DNA from: an uncultured bacterium
GTDB taxonomy: Bacteria > Bacillota_I > Bacilli_A > RF39 > UBA660
Assembly: GCA_947646655.1 (NCBI GenBank)
Contig: CANSHI010000004.1
Span: 30,186-94,185 of the forward strand
Reading direction: 5' to 3'
DNA length: 64,000 bases
The position numbers were made by a program, and so were the translations under genes. This document shows, in pieces, positions 23,778 through 32,619 of the stretch. Numbering within the stretch: the first letter of the stretch is position 1; the number at the start of each line of letters is the position of its first letter. The notes under the pieces are model-generated. The model was not told the DNA's origin. It ran no database searches and was given only the letters and a program-made list of their open reading frames with translations.

Positions 23778-26042
23778 TTATTCTTCACAACTAGCGCATT
23801 CGTGTCTAGATTCATCAATTCTTTCAATTGGTATTCCCTCTGATTCATGTCTTCCACAACCTGGGCATACATCCCCTATCACACCTGTATAACCACATAC
23901 TGGGTCTCTATCTACTGGATGGTTGATGGCTGCATATCCCATTTTATTGTCATGCATACATCTAACGATCGCTTCAAAAGCCTCTAAATTGTTGACCGTG
24001 TCGCCATCTAACTCTATGTATGAGATATGCCCTGCATTAGTTAAAGCGTGATAAGGTCCTTCGATTTTAATTTTATCGACTATGGGTATATTATATCTGA
24101 CTGGTATATGGAAAGAGTTTGTATAGTATTCTTTATCAGTAACACCAGGAATGGTTCCATAAATACTTTTATCTAAGCCTGTAAACTTACCTGATAAACC
24201 TTCAGCTGGTGTTGCAAGTAAGGTAAAATTAAGCTTGTATTGCTCGGAAATATTATCTACTCTTTCCCTCATATGAGTAATAATTTCGAAACCTAATTTT
24301 CTAGCTTCTTCTGTTTCACCATGGTGTGTTCCTATGAGGGCAGTTAAACATTCGGCAAGACCTATAAAACCTATTCCTAATGAGCCATTTCTTAAAATAG
24401 GTGTAATGTCATCTTCATCGGTTAAGTTTTCCGAACCGATAAACAAACCTTGTCCCAATAAGAATGGAAAGTTATACTTCTTTTTTGTACATTGAATTTT
24501 AAATCTTTCTAAAAGTTGATCTTTTACTAAATCGATCTTTTCATCTAATTCTTTATAGAAAGCATCTAAGTCAGCGTTTTCGTTACTAACAATTCCATGT
24601 TTAATACCTAATCTTACTAAGTTAATAGTAGTAAATGATAAATTACCACGGCCTGTTGCAATTTCTTTATCAGGATTAGCTACATTTCCCATAACTCTTG
24701 TACGGCATCCCATATAAGCTACTTCTGTATTAGGGTCCCCTTCTTTATAATATTGTAAGTTAAATGGTGAATCGATAAATGAGAAGTTAGGGAAAAGTCT
24801 CTTAGCTGAAACTTTACACGATAATTTGAATAAATCATAGTTTGGGTCTTTCTCATTATAGTTTATTCCTTCTTTTACTTTAAAAATGGAAATTGGAAAT
24901 ATAGGTGTTTCTCCCCTACCCAAACCTGCGTCTAATGCAAGCAAGTAATTTCTTATAACCATTCTTCCTTCAAAAGATGTATCAGTACCAAAATTTATTG
25001 AACTAAATGGAACTTGGGCACCTGCACGTGAATGCATAGTATTTAAATTATGAATAAATGCTTCCATTGCTTGAAATGTCATTCTGTCAGTTTTGGCAAG
25101 TGCATTATCATAAGCTTTTTTGAATATTTTTTCTAATTCTTTGTCTTTTTCATAAAACTCTTTAAAATTTTTAATTTCAAAATCGATTTTTGGCAAACTT
25201 TCAATTTTTTCGATTACTTTATTAAAGTCTACTTTTTTAGTGTCATCTAATAAATCGAGATAGTCACGAAGTGCCTGTTTAAACTCTTTTTTAAATGTTA
25301 TTTTAACTCCCGGAGCCATATAATAATCGAATGCTGGAATACTCTGCCCTCCGTGTTGGTCATTTTGGTTAGACTGAACTGCAATTGCAGCAAGGGCTGA
25401 ATACGATATTATTCCTTGAGGAGGTCTTAGATGACCATGCCCTGTCGAGAATCCTTTTTTAAATAAATGATCTAAATTAATTTGACAGCAAGTTGTCGTT
25501 CCCATCGGTAAGAAGTCCATATCATGAATATAAATATCTCCTTCATCATGAGCACTTGCAAATTTTGCATTCATCATATAACTTTTGGCAAATTCGCGAG
25601 ATAATGTGGAACCATATTGTAACATGGTACCCATAGGTGTATTGCCGTCTACGTTGGCATTGTCTCTTTTGGAGTCTTCTTCAATAGCTGTTTTAAGCGA
25701 TAAATTTTCTATCGCTTTCATGAGCTTATGTTGTCTATTTTGGAATGCTTTACGTGATTCATTTCTTCTAAGCCTATAACTTGCAAAAGAATCACATATA
25801 TCGACATAACCCATTTCTTTTAAACTTTTTTCTATTATATCTTGTATTTCTTCGATTGGAATATTGTCATCTGGAGCATAATTGTTTTCGATTTCCTCCA
25901 TGACTTTAACAAATACTTTATTGTGATCGTCTTCAGAATATGACACAGGCGTATTAGTGTTTACAAAGCCTTTTCTAATAGCAACTGCAATTTTAGCACT
26001 GTTGAATGTTACTAATTTTCCATCTCTTTTTACTACTTTCAT
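23778..26042 (-). CDS. nrdD: Anaerobic ribonucleoside-triphosphate reductase NrdD, without the usual C-terminal radical segment
   Basis: The 754-residue catalytic subunit reduces NTPs to dNTPs without oxygen. Residues 1-90 form an ATP-cone (KVVKRDGKLVTFNSAKIAVA), followed by the ten-stranded barrel (CCQINLDHL, GRGNLSFTTINLVRLG, YMGCRTRVMGN). The end holds a zinc-site region (DPVCGYTGVIGDVCPGCGRH) and stops with RHECASCEE. A motif like RVCGYLGSPDA, expected after the zinc site, is absent; it occurs in the next ORF instead. First gene of the nrdD-glycyl-nrdG operon. Confidence 0.92.
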   Translation of the reverse strand: MKVVKRDGKLVTFNSAKIAVAIRKGFVNTNTPVSYSEDDHNKVFVKVMEEIENNYAPDDNIPIEEIQDIIEKSLKEMGYVDICDSFASYRLRRNESRKAFQNRQHKLMKAIENLSLKTAIEEDSKRDNANVDGNTPMGTMLQYGSTLSREFAKSYMMNAKFASAHDEGDIYIHDMDFLPMGTTTCCQINLDHLFKKGFSTGHGHLRPPQGIISYSALAAIAVQSNQNDQHGGQSIPAFDYYMAPGVKITFKKEFKQALRDYLDLLDDTKKVDFNKVIEKIESLPKIDFEIKNFKEFYEKDKELEKIFKKAYDNALAKTDRMTFQAMEAFIHNLNTMHSRAGAQVPFSSINFGTDTSFEGRMVIRNYLLALDAGLGRGETPIFPISIFKVKEGINYNEKDPNYDLFKLSCKVSAKRLFPNFSFIDSPFNLQYYKEGDPNTEVAYMGCRTRVMGNVANPDKEIATGRGNLSFTTINLVRLGIKHGIVSNENADLDAFYKELDEKIDLVKDQLLERFKIQCTKKKYNFPFLLGQGLFIGSENLTDEDDITPILRNGSLGIGFIGLAECLTALIGTHHGETEEARKLGFEIITHMRERVDNISEQYKLNFTLLATPAEGLSGKFTGLDKSIYGTIPGVTDKEYYTNSFHIPVRYNIPIVDKIKIEGPYHALTNAGHISYIELDGDTVNNLEAFEAIVRCMHDNKMGYAAINHPVDRDPVCGYTGVIGDVCPGCGRHESEGIPIERIDESRHECASCEE

Positions 26043-26072
26043 AATTTTTCTCTCCTTCTATGTTGTGCTTTA

Positions 26073-26114
26073 AGTATAACATCATACAAAAAGAATTGTT
26101 GTTGCATTTGCAAC
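26073..26114 (-). promoter_or_regulatory. Promoter and palindromic operator of the nrdD operon
   Basis: On the minus strand an extended -10 (TGTTATACT, with TATACT at 26078-26073) lies exactly 22 bases downstream of the palindrome GTTGCA-AA-TGCAAC (26114-26101). The -35 region is poor and overlapped by the palindrome. The same layout occurs at 28309-28350. Confidence 0.65.
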
Positions 26115-26232
26115 TAAATTAAAACTTTTTTAAATTTGTTTTTTAAAGCCTGATTTTATGTAAAAAAAATTATAGTCAAACAAAAAATTTCATAAAAAAA
26201 TTATTTGTTTTTTCTAAACTTTAATAAAAAAA

Positions 26233-26246
26233 GAGGTGTTAACCTC
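26233..26246 (-). terminator. Terminator of the 26258 gene
   Basis: On the minus strand GAGGT-TAAC-ACCTC followed by a run of seven T. Confidence 0.75.
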
Positions 26247-26257
26247 GTTAAATAAAA

Positions 26258-27121
26258 TTATTTTGGTTTTTTCTTTGGATTAATAGTAAAAGGCTTTGCA
26301 TCAGTCCTCTTACTTTCTTCATGTTTCTTGATAATGTGAATAGAAGAGTTATCTTCGTCCGTTGTAACAGATTGTGCTTTTTCTTCTAATAATTCACGTT
26401 TTAAGTCTTCTAATGCTTTCTTTAGTTCAAGGACTGATTCTTGTGAGGGTAATGAAGTATTTTCTTTATGTTCTTTATTATCACTTAAATCTTTATCTAA
26501 ACTGCTATTTGAAATATCAATAAGCGTTTCTATTTCTCTATCAGAGAGATTCAGATATTTTTCTATTAAACACATAAAAGCAATTTCACGAGCTTCAACA
26601 ACCTTTTTCTTTTGGTCTTCAATCGTTAATCTTTCTGCTGAGCCACTAACCTTTAAAATAGTAATATCATCTAATGATTTACCTACCTCATAAAAGATTT
26701 CACCTTGTTCATTATTATTATCAATTTTAAGTGATTTTGCTGTTTTCAACCTTTTTTCATATTTTATTGGTACAATCAATGCATTTAAACCTGTCGGATG
26801 TTTTAAGTATTCTGTTTTTTCTATTTCTGACATTTCTTCTAAAACATCCATTACATTTAGTTGATCGAGTATCGTGAAGCGAGCATTATTGTAGCTTATA
26901 GTTTCTTTTAATACTAGCCACATATTAAATAGTGGTATTAACATAGATAGAAGCGTAGCCTTTATTGCATTTGGATTTAATTGCTTTACTAATTCTGCCT
27001 GCCTTTTTGAGTCAATTTTATATCCAGCATCTGCCACATCTTTATTCATTCTCAAGTTATTCGCTATTGCCATCCCAAAACTTGCAATTATTGTTGCTAA
27101 CCATAAAAATATATATTCCAT
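26258..27121 (-). CDS. Hypothetical membrane protein
   Basis: A 287-residue protein with two membrane segments in the first 75 residues (IFLWLATIIASFGMAIA and ATLLSMLIPLFNMWLVL) and a charged helical cytoplasmic region with a coiled coil near residues 225-250 (VLELKKALEDLKRELLEE) and a Lys/Pro-rich tail. A GGGGG site precedes the ATG. No family recognised. Confidence 0.6.
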   Translation of the reverse strand: MEYIFLWLATIIASFGMAIANNLRMNKDVADAGYKIDSKRQAELVKQLNPNAIKATLLSMLIPLFNMWLVLKETISYNNARFTILDQLNVMDVLEEMSEIEKTEYLKHPTGLNALIVPIKYEKRLKTAKSLKIDNNNEQGEIFYEVGKSLDDITILKVSGSAERLTIEDQKKKVVEAREIAFMCLIEKYLNLSDREIETLIDISNSSLDKDLSDNKEHKENTSLPSQESVLELKKALEDLKRELLEEKAQSVTTDEDNSSIHIIKKHEESKRTDAKPFTINPKKKPK

Positions 27122-27194
27122 AATATCCCCCTGAAATCGAGTATTACTATATCATAATGGCCTATGAGTGTCAAGATTTTCTTTGCTTAAAGTA

Positions 27195-27224
27195 TTGACA
27201 ACACAGCTTCGAAAAAAGTAAAAT
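27195..27224 (+). promoter_or_regulatory. Candidate promoter upstream of spoIVB
   Basis: TTGACA, 18 bases, TAAAAT, about 75 bases before the start. It is a sigma-A-type match; sporulation genes normally use other sigma factors, so this call is tentative. Confidence 0.4.
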
Positions 27225-27299
27225 GCTCAACTTTTGGCAAATAATAACAGAAATAATTGTCGAATTATGGGACAAAATAATATTGTGGAAGTGATTTAC

Positions 27300-28283
27300 A
27301 TGAAAAAATTTAATAAATTTCTATTAGCATTATCGATAAGTTTAGCCATGCCTTTAAATGCTTTAGCTTATTCAGAATATATTATCCCAGGAGGAGAATC
27401 TGTCGGAATCGAGATAAATAGTGATGGCATATTAGTTGTCGGTTTCTATAAAGTTAATGACCGATATAATAAGGGAAATCCTTCGATAAAAGTGGGAGAC
27501 AAAATTCAAGAAGTAAATGGGAAAACAGTAAACTCTGTTGAAGAGATGGTTAATTCTATGGAAGAAAATGTCGATAGAGGCATAGCATCGATAAAAGTAT
27601 TACGTGATGGAAAAGAAAAGTTTATCGATTTGGAACTTGTTAAAGATGGTGGCTCTTATAAGACAGGACTATATGTCAAGGATGAGATTACAGGTATAGG
27701 GACTTTAACTTACGTAGATCCTGAGACTCTTATATATGGAGCTCTAGGACATAATGTTGTAGAATCCAATACTAACCGCTTAGTAGAAGTTAAAACGGGA
27801 ACTATATTTAGAAGTAGCATAACTTCAATCGATCGAAGTGTGGCTGGTACACCAGGTGGAAAGAATGCGAAATTTTATTCTTCGAAAATTTATGGAACGA
27901 TAAAGAAAAACACTACTTCTGGTATTTATGGTATGTATACGGATACTGTCCCTGATAAGAATGCTTTAAAAGTTGCGAAGCCTGAAGAGATCGAATTAGG
28001 CGAAGCTAAAATATATACGGTTTTAAATGGTGAGACTTTGGGTGAATATACAATCAATATTACAAAAGTAGACCCTGACAATCCAGTTAAAAATATTTAT
28101 TTCGAAGTTACCGACCAAACTTTGCTCGAGAAAACTGGAGGAATCGTGCAAGGAATGAGTGGTAGTCCGATCATACAAGGTGATAAGATCATAGGGGCTG
28201 TAACACATGTCGTAATTTCTAATCCTTCCAGTGGATATGGTATAAATATTACTACAATGCTCGAAGAAGGAGAGAAAAAATAG
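27300..28283 (+). CDS. spoIVB: SpoIVB-type serine peptidase (S55)
   Basis: In Bacillus this forespore-secreted protease signals activation of pro-sigma-K in the mother cell. The 327-residue protein has a signal peptide (residues 1-23, ending NALA), then a PDZ domain (VGDKIQEVNGKTVNS, about 55-115) and the S55 peptidase domain. YGALGHNVV holds the catalytic His and GIVQGMSGSPI the catalytic Ser. VGIEINSDGILVVGF and GYGINITTML are family hallmarks. The start at 27300 follows a GGAAGTGA site. Confidence 0.88.
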   Translation: MKKFNKFLLALSISLAMPLNALAYSEYIIPGGESVGIEINSDGILVVGFYKVNDRYNKGNPSIKVGDKIQEVNGKTVNSVEEMVNSMEENVDRGIASIKVLRDGKEKFIDLELVKDGGSYKTGLYVKDEITGIGTLTYVDPETLIYGALGHNVVESNTNRLVEVKTGTIFRSSITSIDRSVAGTPGGKNAKFYSSKIYGTIKKNTTSGIYGMYTDTVPDKNALKVAKPEEIELGEAKIYTVLNGETLGEYTINITKVDPDNPVKNIYFEVTDQTLLEKTGGIVQGMSGSPIIQGDKIIGAVTHVVISNPSSGYGINITTMLEEGEKK

Positions 28284-28307
28284 AGTTAATGATTATTAGC
28301 TCTTTTT
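28282..28307 (+). terminator. Terminator of spoIVB
   Basis: AGAGTTAAT / ATTAGCTCT (one G-T pair) with a 3-base loop, then six T. Starts at the stop codon. Confidence 0.7.
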
Positions 28308-28308
28308 T

Positions 28309-28350
28309 GTTGCATTTACAACATATGTCTTATGATTTATATGTTATACT
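28309..28350 (+). promoter_or_regulatory. Promoter and palindromic operator of the nucleotide kinase gene
   Basis: Palindrome GTTGCA-TT-TACAAC (28309-28322), 22 bases, then TATACT (28345-28350) in an extended -10 TGTTATACT. Same motif, spacing and -10 as the nrdD promoter. Confidence 0.65.
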
Positions 28351-28372
28351 CTTTATTATAGGAGGAGTAAAA

Positions 28373-28885
28373 ATGAAAGAAATAATTGTAATTAATGGAC
28401 CCGCTGGTATAGGAAAGGATTCTTTTGTAAAAGAGTTTTCGAAATATCGAAAGACTATAAATTTCTCATCCGTAGATAAAGTTAAAGAAGTTGCTAAAAT
28501 CATCGGTTGGACAGGAGCAAAACTCGAAAAAGATAGAAAGTTTTTAAGCGATTTAAAAGCTTTAACTACTAAGTATAACGATATGTCATATGTCGATACA
28601 GTAGAGGCGATTCGGAAATTCAAGAAAAGTGACAATGAATATATGTTTATACATATTAGAGAAAAAGAAGACATAGAAAGGATTGTCAAAGAATTTAAAG
28701 CGACTACTTTATTAATAGTTAAGGACAATGTGGAAATTATAGCTTCCAATGTAAGTGATGCCAATATTTTTGAATATGAAAAGTATGATTATACAATTAA
28801 AATTGATGTATTAGAAAATTTAGAAAAATATGTTAAAGATTTTATTAAGGTTTTAGAAGATAACGAAAATAAGCATACTACTTAA
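28373..28885 (+). CDS. P-loop nucleotide kinase-like protein
   Basis: A 170-residue P-loop protein. Walker A is NGPAGIGKDSF (residues 7-17). It resembles small (deoxy)nucleoside monophosphate kinases of phage type, with EYMFIHIREKEDIERIV as a possible lid/Asp-binding region. The start at 28373 follows a perfect AGGAGG site; upstream in-frame codons lie in the terminator and promoter. The substrate is not readable, but the promoter shared in layout with nrdD favours a DNA-precursor role. Confidence 0.7.
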   Translation: MKEIIVINGPAGIGKDSFVKEFSKYRKTINFSSVDKVKEVAKIIGWTGAKLEKDRKFLSDLKALTTKYNDMSYVDTVEAIRKFKKSDNEYMFIHIREKEDIERIVKEFKATTLLIVKDNVEIIASNVSDANIFEYEKYDYTIKIDVLENLEKYVKDFIKVLEDNENKHTT

Positions 28886-28902
28886 TGTATATGCTCATTT
28901 TT
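28872..28902 (+). terminator. Terminator of the kinase gene
   Basis: AGCATA / TATGCT hairpin over the stop codon, followed by CATTTTTT. It faces the end of xseB. Confidence 0.65.
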
Positions 28903-28906
28903 TATA

Positions 28907-29140
28907 TTATTCTGCTGGTGTTTCGAAATCTTTTAATTCGCCGTTTTCAGTCAAAATTTTATTTACCTTTTCTGTAGCAGCATTCAGTTTGTCACCACAA
29001 ACTTTAGCTAATTTCATTCCATTAGTAAATTTTTCAATCGCATCGTCTAAACTACAAGATCCCGTTTCTAACTCTTTAACTATGAGTTCTAATTCTGTTA
29101 AATTTTCTTCGAATGTCTTTTCTTTTTTTTCTGTTTCCAT
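28907..29140 (-). CDS. xseB: Exodeoxyribonuclease VII small subunit
   Basis: The 77-residue partner of XseA. FEENLTELELIVKELETGSC and LDDAIEKFTNGMKLAKVC are typical of the family, forming two helices that bind the long coiled-coil of XseA. It follows xseA by 2 bases and is the last gene of the nusB-xseA-xseB operon. Confidence 0.93.
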   Translation of the reverse strand: METEKKEKTFEENLTELELIVKELETGSCSLDDAIEKFTNGMKLAKVCGDKLNAATEKVNKILTENGELKDFETPAE

Positions 29141-29142
29141 TA

Positions 29143-30474
29143 CTATTTCTCCTTTGATTCCTTTACTTCGGCTAAAATATAACCAGAAGATAGTCTAATA
29201 TCTATTTTATCCCCTTTTTTTACACTTTTATAATCGGATATTACTTTATTATCGGATGAAACAACAGAATATCCTTTTTTTAATATTCCTAAGGGATTTA
29301 AAAGTTCTAGTTTATTTAGCAATAATTCATAATGTTTACTTTTATCTTTATTTATATTTCCGATAGAAGACTTTAGTCTAGTTTCCAACAATAAAATTTT
29401 CTCTCTATCTTTTTCGTAAAAAGAAAGAGGATTTTTGAGAACATATGATTCTCTTACTTTAGCAAGTCTAGAATTAGAAAGCTCAATTTTATTTTTAATA
29501 AAGTTTTCTAGTTTATCGATAAGCCCTGATAAATTTTGTTCTTTTACTTCATAAAAAGCGGTAGGATTTTTTAGAACATAAGCATTTTTTAATGCTTCTA
29601 ATCTTTTTGAATTTAATTCTATTTTTTTAGAAATGCTATTTTGTAATCTGATTTTGTAATTTTCTATAAGACTTATGACATCAGCCATATTGGGCACAGC
29701 CATCTCAGCAGCTCCTGTTGGAGTAGGTGCTCTTAAGTCTGCTACAAAGTCAGCAATCGTAAAGTCGACTTCGTGTCCAACTGCACTTATGACGGGTATA
29801 GTGCATTCATAAATAGCGCGAGCAACAATTTCTTCATTGAACGCCCATAAATCTTCTATTGAACCTCCCCCACGTCCAACTATGAGGACATCTAATTCAT
29901 AATTTTCAGCTAACTTAATATTTTCTGTTACACTATACTTTGCCGTTTCTCCTTGAACTAGAGCTGGAAATAAAATCGTTTCTGCGACAGGGAAGCGCCT
30001 TTTTATAGTCGATAATATATCTCTAATTGCTGCTCCTGTTGGTGCTGTTATAACCCCTATTCTTCTCGGATATTTTGGTATAGGTTTTTTATGTTCTTTT
30101 TTAAAAAGTCCTTGTGCTTCTAATTCTTTTTTTAACTTCTCATAAGCTATGTAGAGTTCCCCTATGCCATCAGGTTGCATTTTGCTAACTACTATTTGAT
30201 ATTTGCCTGTATTTTCATAAACAGTTACTTTTCCTTCGACAAAAACTTTTGTACCTTCTTTTGGTTCAAAATTAAGTGTTGAAGCAGAGGTAGCGAACAT
30301 AATTGCACTTATTATGCTAGTCTCGTCTTTAAGACTAAAATAAAGATGTCCTCTCGAGTGAAGTTTGAAATTGCTTATTTCGCCTTTTAAATATACATAT
30401 CCAAGGTGAGGATCAGCTTCAAATTTTCTTTTGAGATAATTATTTAATTGACTAACTGTTATATAATTTGCCAT
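29143..30474 (-). CDS. xseA: Exodeoxyribonuclease VII large subunit
   Basis: Degrades single-stranded DNA in both directions. The 443-residue protein has an N-terminal OB fold (YLKGEISNFKLHSRGHLYFS), the catalytic domain (IGVITAPTGAAIRDILSTI, VGRGGGSIEDLWAFN, SAVGHEVDFTIADFVADLRA), and a long coiled-coil C-terminus with an internal duplication (LKNAYVLKNPTAFYE and VRESYVLKNPLSFYE). Length is normal. Confidence 0.95.
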   Translation of the reverse strand: MANYITVSQLNNYLKRKFEADPHLGYVYLKGEISNFKLHSRGHLYFSLKDETSIISAIMFATSASTLNFEPKEGTKVFVEGKVTVYENTGKYQIVVSKMQPDGIGELYIAYEKLKKELEAQGLFKKEHKKPIPKYPRRIGVITAPTGAAIRDILSTIKRRFPVAETILFPALVQGETAKYSVTENIKLAENYELDVLIVGRGGGSIEDLWAFNEEIVARAIYECTIPVISAVGHEVDFTIADFVADLRAPTPTGAAEMAVPNMADVISLIENYKIRLQNSISKKIELNSKRLEALKNAYVLKNPTAFYEVKEQNLSGLIDKLENFIKNKIELSNSRLAKVRESYVLKNPLSFYEKDREKILLLETRLKSSIGNINKDKSKHYELLLNKLELLNPLGILKKGYSVVSSDNKVISDYKSVKKGDKIDIRLSSGYILAEVKESKEK

Positions 30475-30476
30475 TA

Positions 30477-30878
30477 CTATTCTTTTTCCTTCATATACTT
30501 GTCTAAAACTGCATTGATCATCTTGCGTACTTGATCGTCAGAGTATTTTTTCGCAAGCTCGATGGCCTCATTGATGACGACTTTTATAGGAGTATCAGTA
30601 TATTTCATTTCATAAAGAGCTATGCGAAGAATACAAGCTCCTGTTATTTCAATGCGGTTAATATCCCACTCTTCTAAATATTTGTTAGCTAAAGTATTTA
30701 ATTCATCATAATATGTATTTACTCCATAAACTATTTCTTTAACGAACTCGTTTTCAACTTCAAGATTTTCTTTAATACAATCCTCAATTTCAAATTTTAA
30801 TTTGTTTTGTTTATATATTTCAATTTCATATAATATAGTCATTATTTTAACTCTTAGTTCACTTCTTGTAGATTGCAT
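30477..30878 (-). CDS. nusB: Transcription antitermination factor NusB
   Basis: A 133-residue all-helical RNA-binding protein of rRNA antitermination complexes. ITGACILRIALYEM and PIKVVINEAIELAKKYSDD are the family signature. The start at 30878 follows TAGGAGG; an ATG 22 codons upstream has no comparable site. Two bases separate it from xseA. Confidence 0.93.
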   Translation of the reverse strand: MQSTRSELRVKIMTILYEIEIYKQNKLKFEIEDCIKENLEVENEFVKEIVYGVNTYYDELNTLANKYLEEWDINRIEITGACILRIALYEMKYTDTPIKVVINEAIELAKKYSDDQVRKMINAVLDKYMKEKE

Positions 30879-30966
30879 TTTTTTTCCTCCTAACTCTTTT
30901 CTTTGCATAAAATGATTATAACAGAAAAAGACCATTTGGTCCATATTTTATAATTATTTTTCTATA

Positions 30967-32541
30967 TTATTCTAAACGATATTCATTACCAATCGTTCCA
31001 TTACCTTTTAAAGACATAAAATACTCTGGAGTTAAGTTTATGACTGGAACTAAATGAATACCTTGATAATTAGCATACCTATAATTGGGATATGAATTTT
31101 GAGCTGTTAAAATAATATTAGACTTGCCACTATTTTGAGAATCGGGGGTCATCGACCAATAATCAAATCCCTTATACATATAGTATTTTGTGTTGTTGCC
31201 TGCTGATTCGCCACCTGATCCTGCGATTATCGACTCATCTCTTGTAAGAAATCCTATTGGATACTTTGAGGCACCGTTTCCATATGTGGTATCGTCGACT
31301 GTAAATGCATCATTTTTCTGCGGGCATGTTAGTATTGGTTGTCCTTTTTTGGTGCCTCTAAATCTTCCACGTCCGTCGTATAATGCGCCATTGTTTCCAT
31401 AACCTAGGTAAGGATTATTATTTTCAAAACTTCTATCATTACAAAATAAAGTGTCTGAAATATATTGGGATAGATCTAAAATGTTTTCTTCATACCATGT
31501 TTCTAGCACAACTTTTATATTAGAATCTACTACATTTGACTGTGCTTCTTCTTTACTTGTTGAAGATGCTGTACCCGCTGGACTATACATATATCCCACA
31601 TATTTTTCATCGTTAGTTCTAGTGTTGTATAGTACATTTTTAACCGCTATACGATCTTCATTTTTTTCTCCTGACTTATAAGGTTGTGTTCCGTCATAGA
31701 GTAATCTTACCGATCCATCACCATTTATGCGTATAATTCTCCAATACATTGGCTTCCCAATCTTATCGCCATTTTGGGGAATATTCGCCCATTTGCCAAA
31801 TTGAACATAATTATCTTCTACTGTACCTCTGTAATAGTAAGATGTTCCATAATCATCGGCCAAAGCATATAATCCGTCGGCTGTTTCATCTGTTATCGAT
31901 TTGGATAGAAAATCTGGTGTCTCGTTTTTAATGGATTTTTGTAATTTTCTTAAAACTGTTTCGGCATCTAACAATTTATCTCTTCCCTTACTGTTTTCTA
32001 TTAAAAAAGTGGTACTGAATGTTGCCTCTAAATCAGTAGTTTGATCTAAGTCTTCTAAATAGTTCAGTTTAATAATCAGTTTATAATAAATTGTAGAGTT
32101 TTTAGGTATAACTAAATTGCCAGCAAGTAAAGTGGTAATAGTTTGTAAGCTCGTAGGTACTTTATAATTAGTTATTATATCAGTATAATTCCCGTTTTCT
32201 TTAGATGAAGAGAGTAAGCTGTAAGTTAAAGAGTTTTCTAAATAAGTATTGACTAAGTTGTTCCACATAATTCTAGTAGTTGCATCGGCAGTTCCAGTGT
32301 TTTTGATTGTAAAGTTTTTCTCTATTGTACTTCCAAATTCAAGAGCTTGATTTATCTCAGGGCTATTATCTGAAAAAGTGAGTGCTAGTGTGGCAGTATC
32401 AGTATTAACATTTTGTGGATTGCTAGTTACATTTGAAATAAAGAACGCATATGAACTAAGAATGCTTATTAACAATAAAATTCCAGAGCTTATTCCAATT
32501 ATAGTTTTCTTCATGTTACTACTTATACTTATTTTTCCCAT
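30967..32541 (-). CDS. Exported protein: TasA-like N-terminal domain plus DUF6273-like domain
   Basis: A 524-residue exported protein. Residues 10-32 are a signal helix of the kind found in SipW substrates (ISSGILLLISILSSYAFF). Next comes a TasA/CalY-like beta domain (LALTFSDNSPEINQALEFGS, FTIKNTGTADATTRIMW). From about residue 205 there is a large domain with ADGLYALADDYGTSYYYRG, YWRIIRINGDGSVRLLYDG and LVPVINLTPEY, which I take as DUF6273-like. Both domains occur again in the 49087 protein. It is probably surface-bound or secreted. A poly-G promoter precedes it. The start at 32541 is uncertain. Confidence 0.7.
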   Translation of the reverse strand: MGKISISSNMKKTIIGISSGILLLISILSSYAFFISNVTSNPQNVNTDTATLALTFSDNSPEINQALEFGSTIEKNFTIKNTGTADATTRIMWNNLVNTYLENSLTYSLLSSSKENGNYTDIITNYKVPTSLQTITTLLAGNLVIPKNSTIYYKLIIKLNYLEDLDQTTDLEATFSTTFLIENSKGRDKLLDAETVLRKLQKSIKNETPDFLSKSITDETADGLYALADDYGTSYYYRGTVEDNYVQFGKWANIPQNGDKIGKPMYWRIIRINGDGSVRLLYDGTQPYKSGEKNEDRIAVKNVLYNTRTNDEKYVGYMYSPAGTASSTSKEEAQSNVVDSNIKVVLETWYEENILDLSQYISDTLFCNDRSFENNNPYLGYGNNGALYDGRGRFRGTKKGQPILTCPQKNDAFTVDDTTYGNGASKYPIGFLTRDESIIAGSGGESAGNNTKYYMYKGFDYWSMTPDSQNSGKSNIILTAQNSYPNYRYANYQGIHLVPVINLTPEYFMSLKGNGTIGNEYRLE

Positions 32542-32562
32542 TCCTATCACCGATTCTAACAA

Positions 32563-32593
32563 TATTTAAACACCCCCCCCCTGACTTTGTCAA
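32563..32593 (-). promoter_or_regulatory. Promoter with a G9 tract between -35 and -10
   Basis: Minus strand: TTGACA (32593-32588), then six bases, nine G (32581-32573), TG, and TTTAAA or TTAAAT as -10 (spacer 17 or 18; the second has an extended TGT). The greA terminator just upstream means that this gene needs its own promoter. Slippage in the G run would change the spacer length. Confidence 0.7.
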
Positions 32594-32619
32594 CAAAAGT
32601 GAATTAGAGAAACAAAAAA

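Noticed and set aside
26101..26114. Palindrome before nrdD as an NrdR box
   Set aside because: NrdR boxes have the form ACAcwATATwGTGT and come in pairs about 15 bp apart; this single GTTGCA-TGCAAC palindrome does not fit.
27257..27264. TTGTCGAA upstream of spoIVB as a Spo0A box
   Set aside because: An 8-mer match is expected about twice by chance in 64 kb, TCGA is common in this genome, and it lies between promoter and start. SpoIVB is normally under forespore sigma factors.
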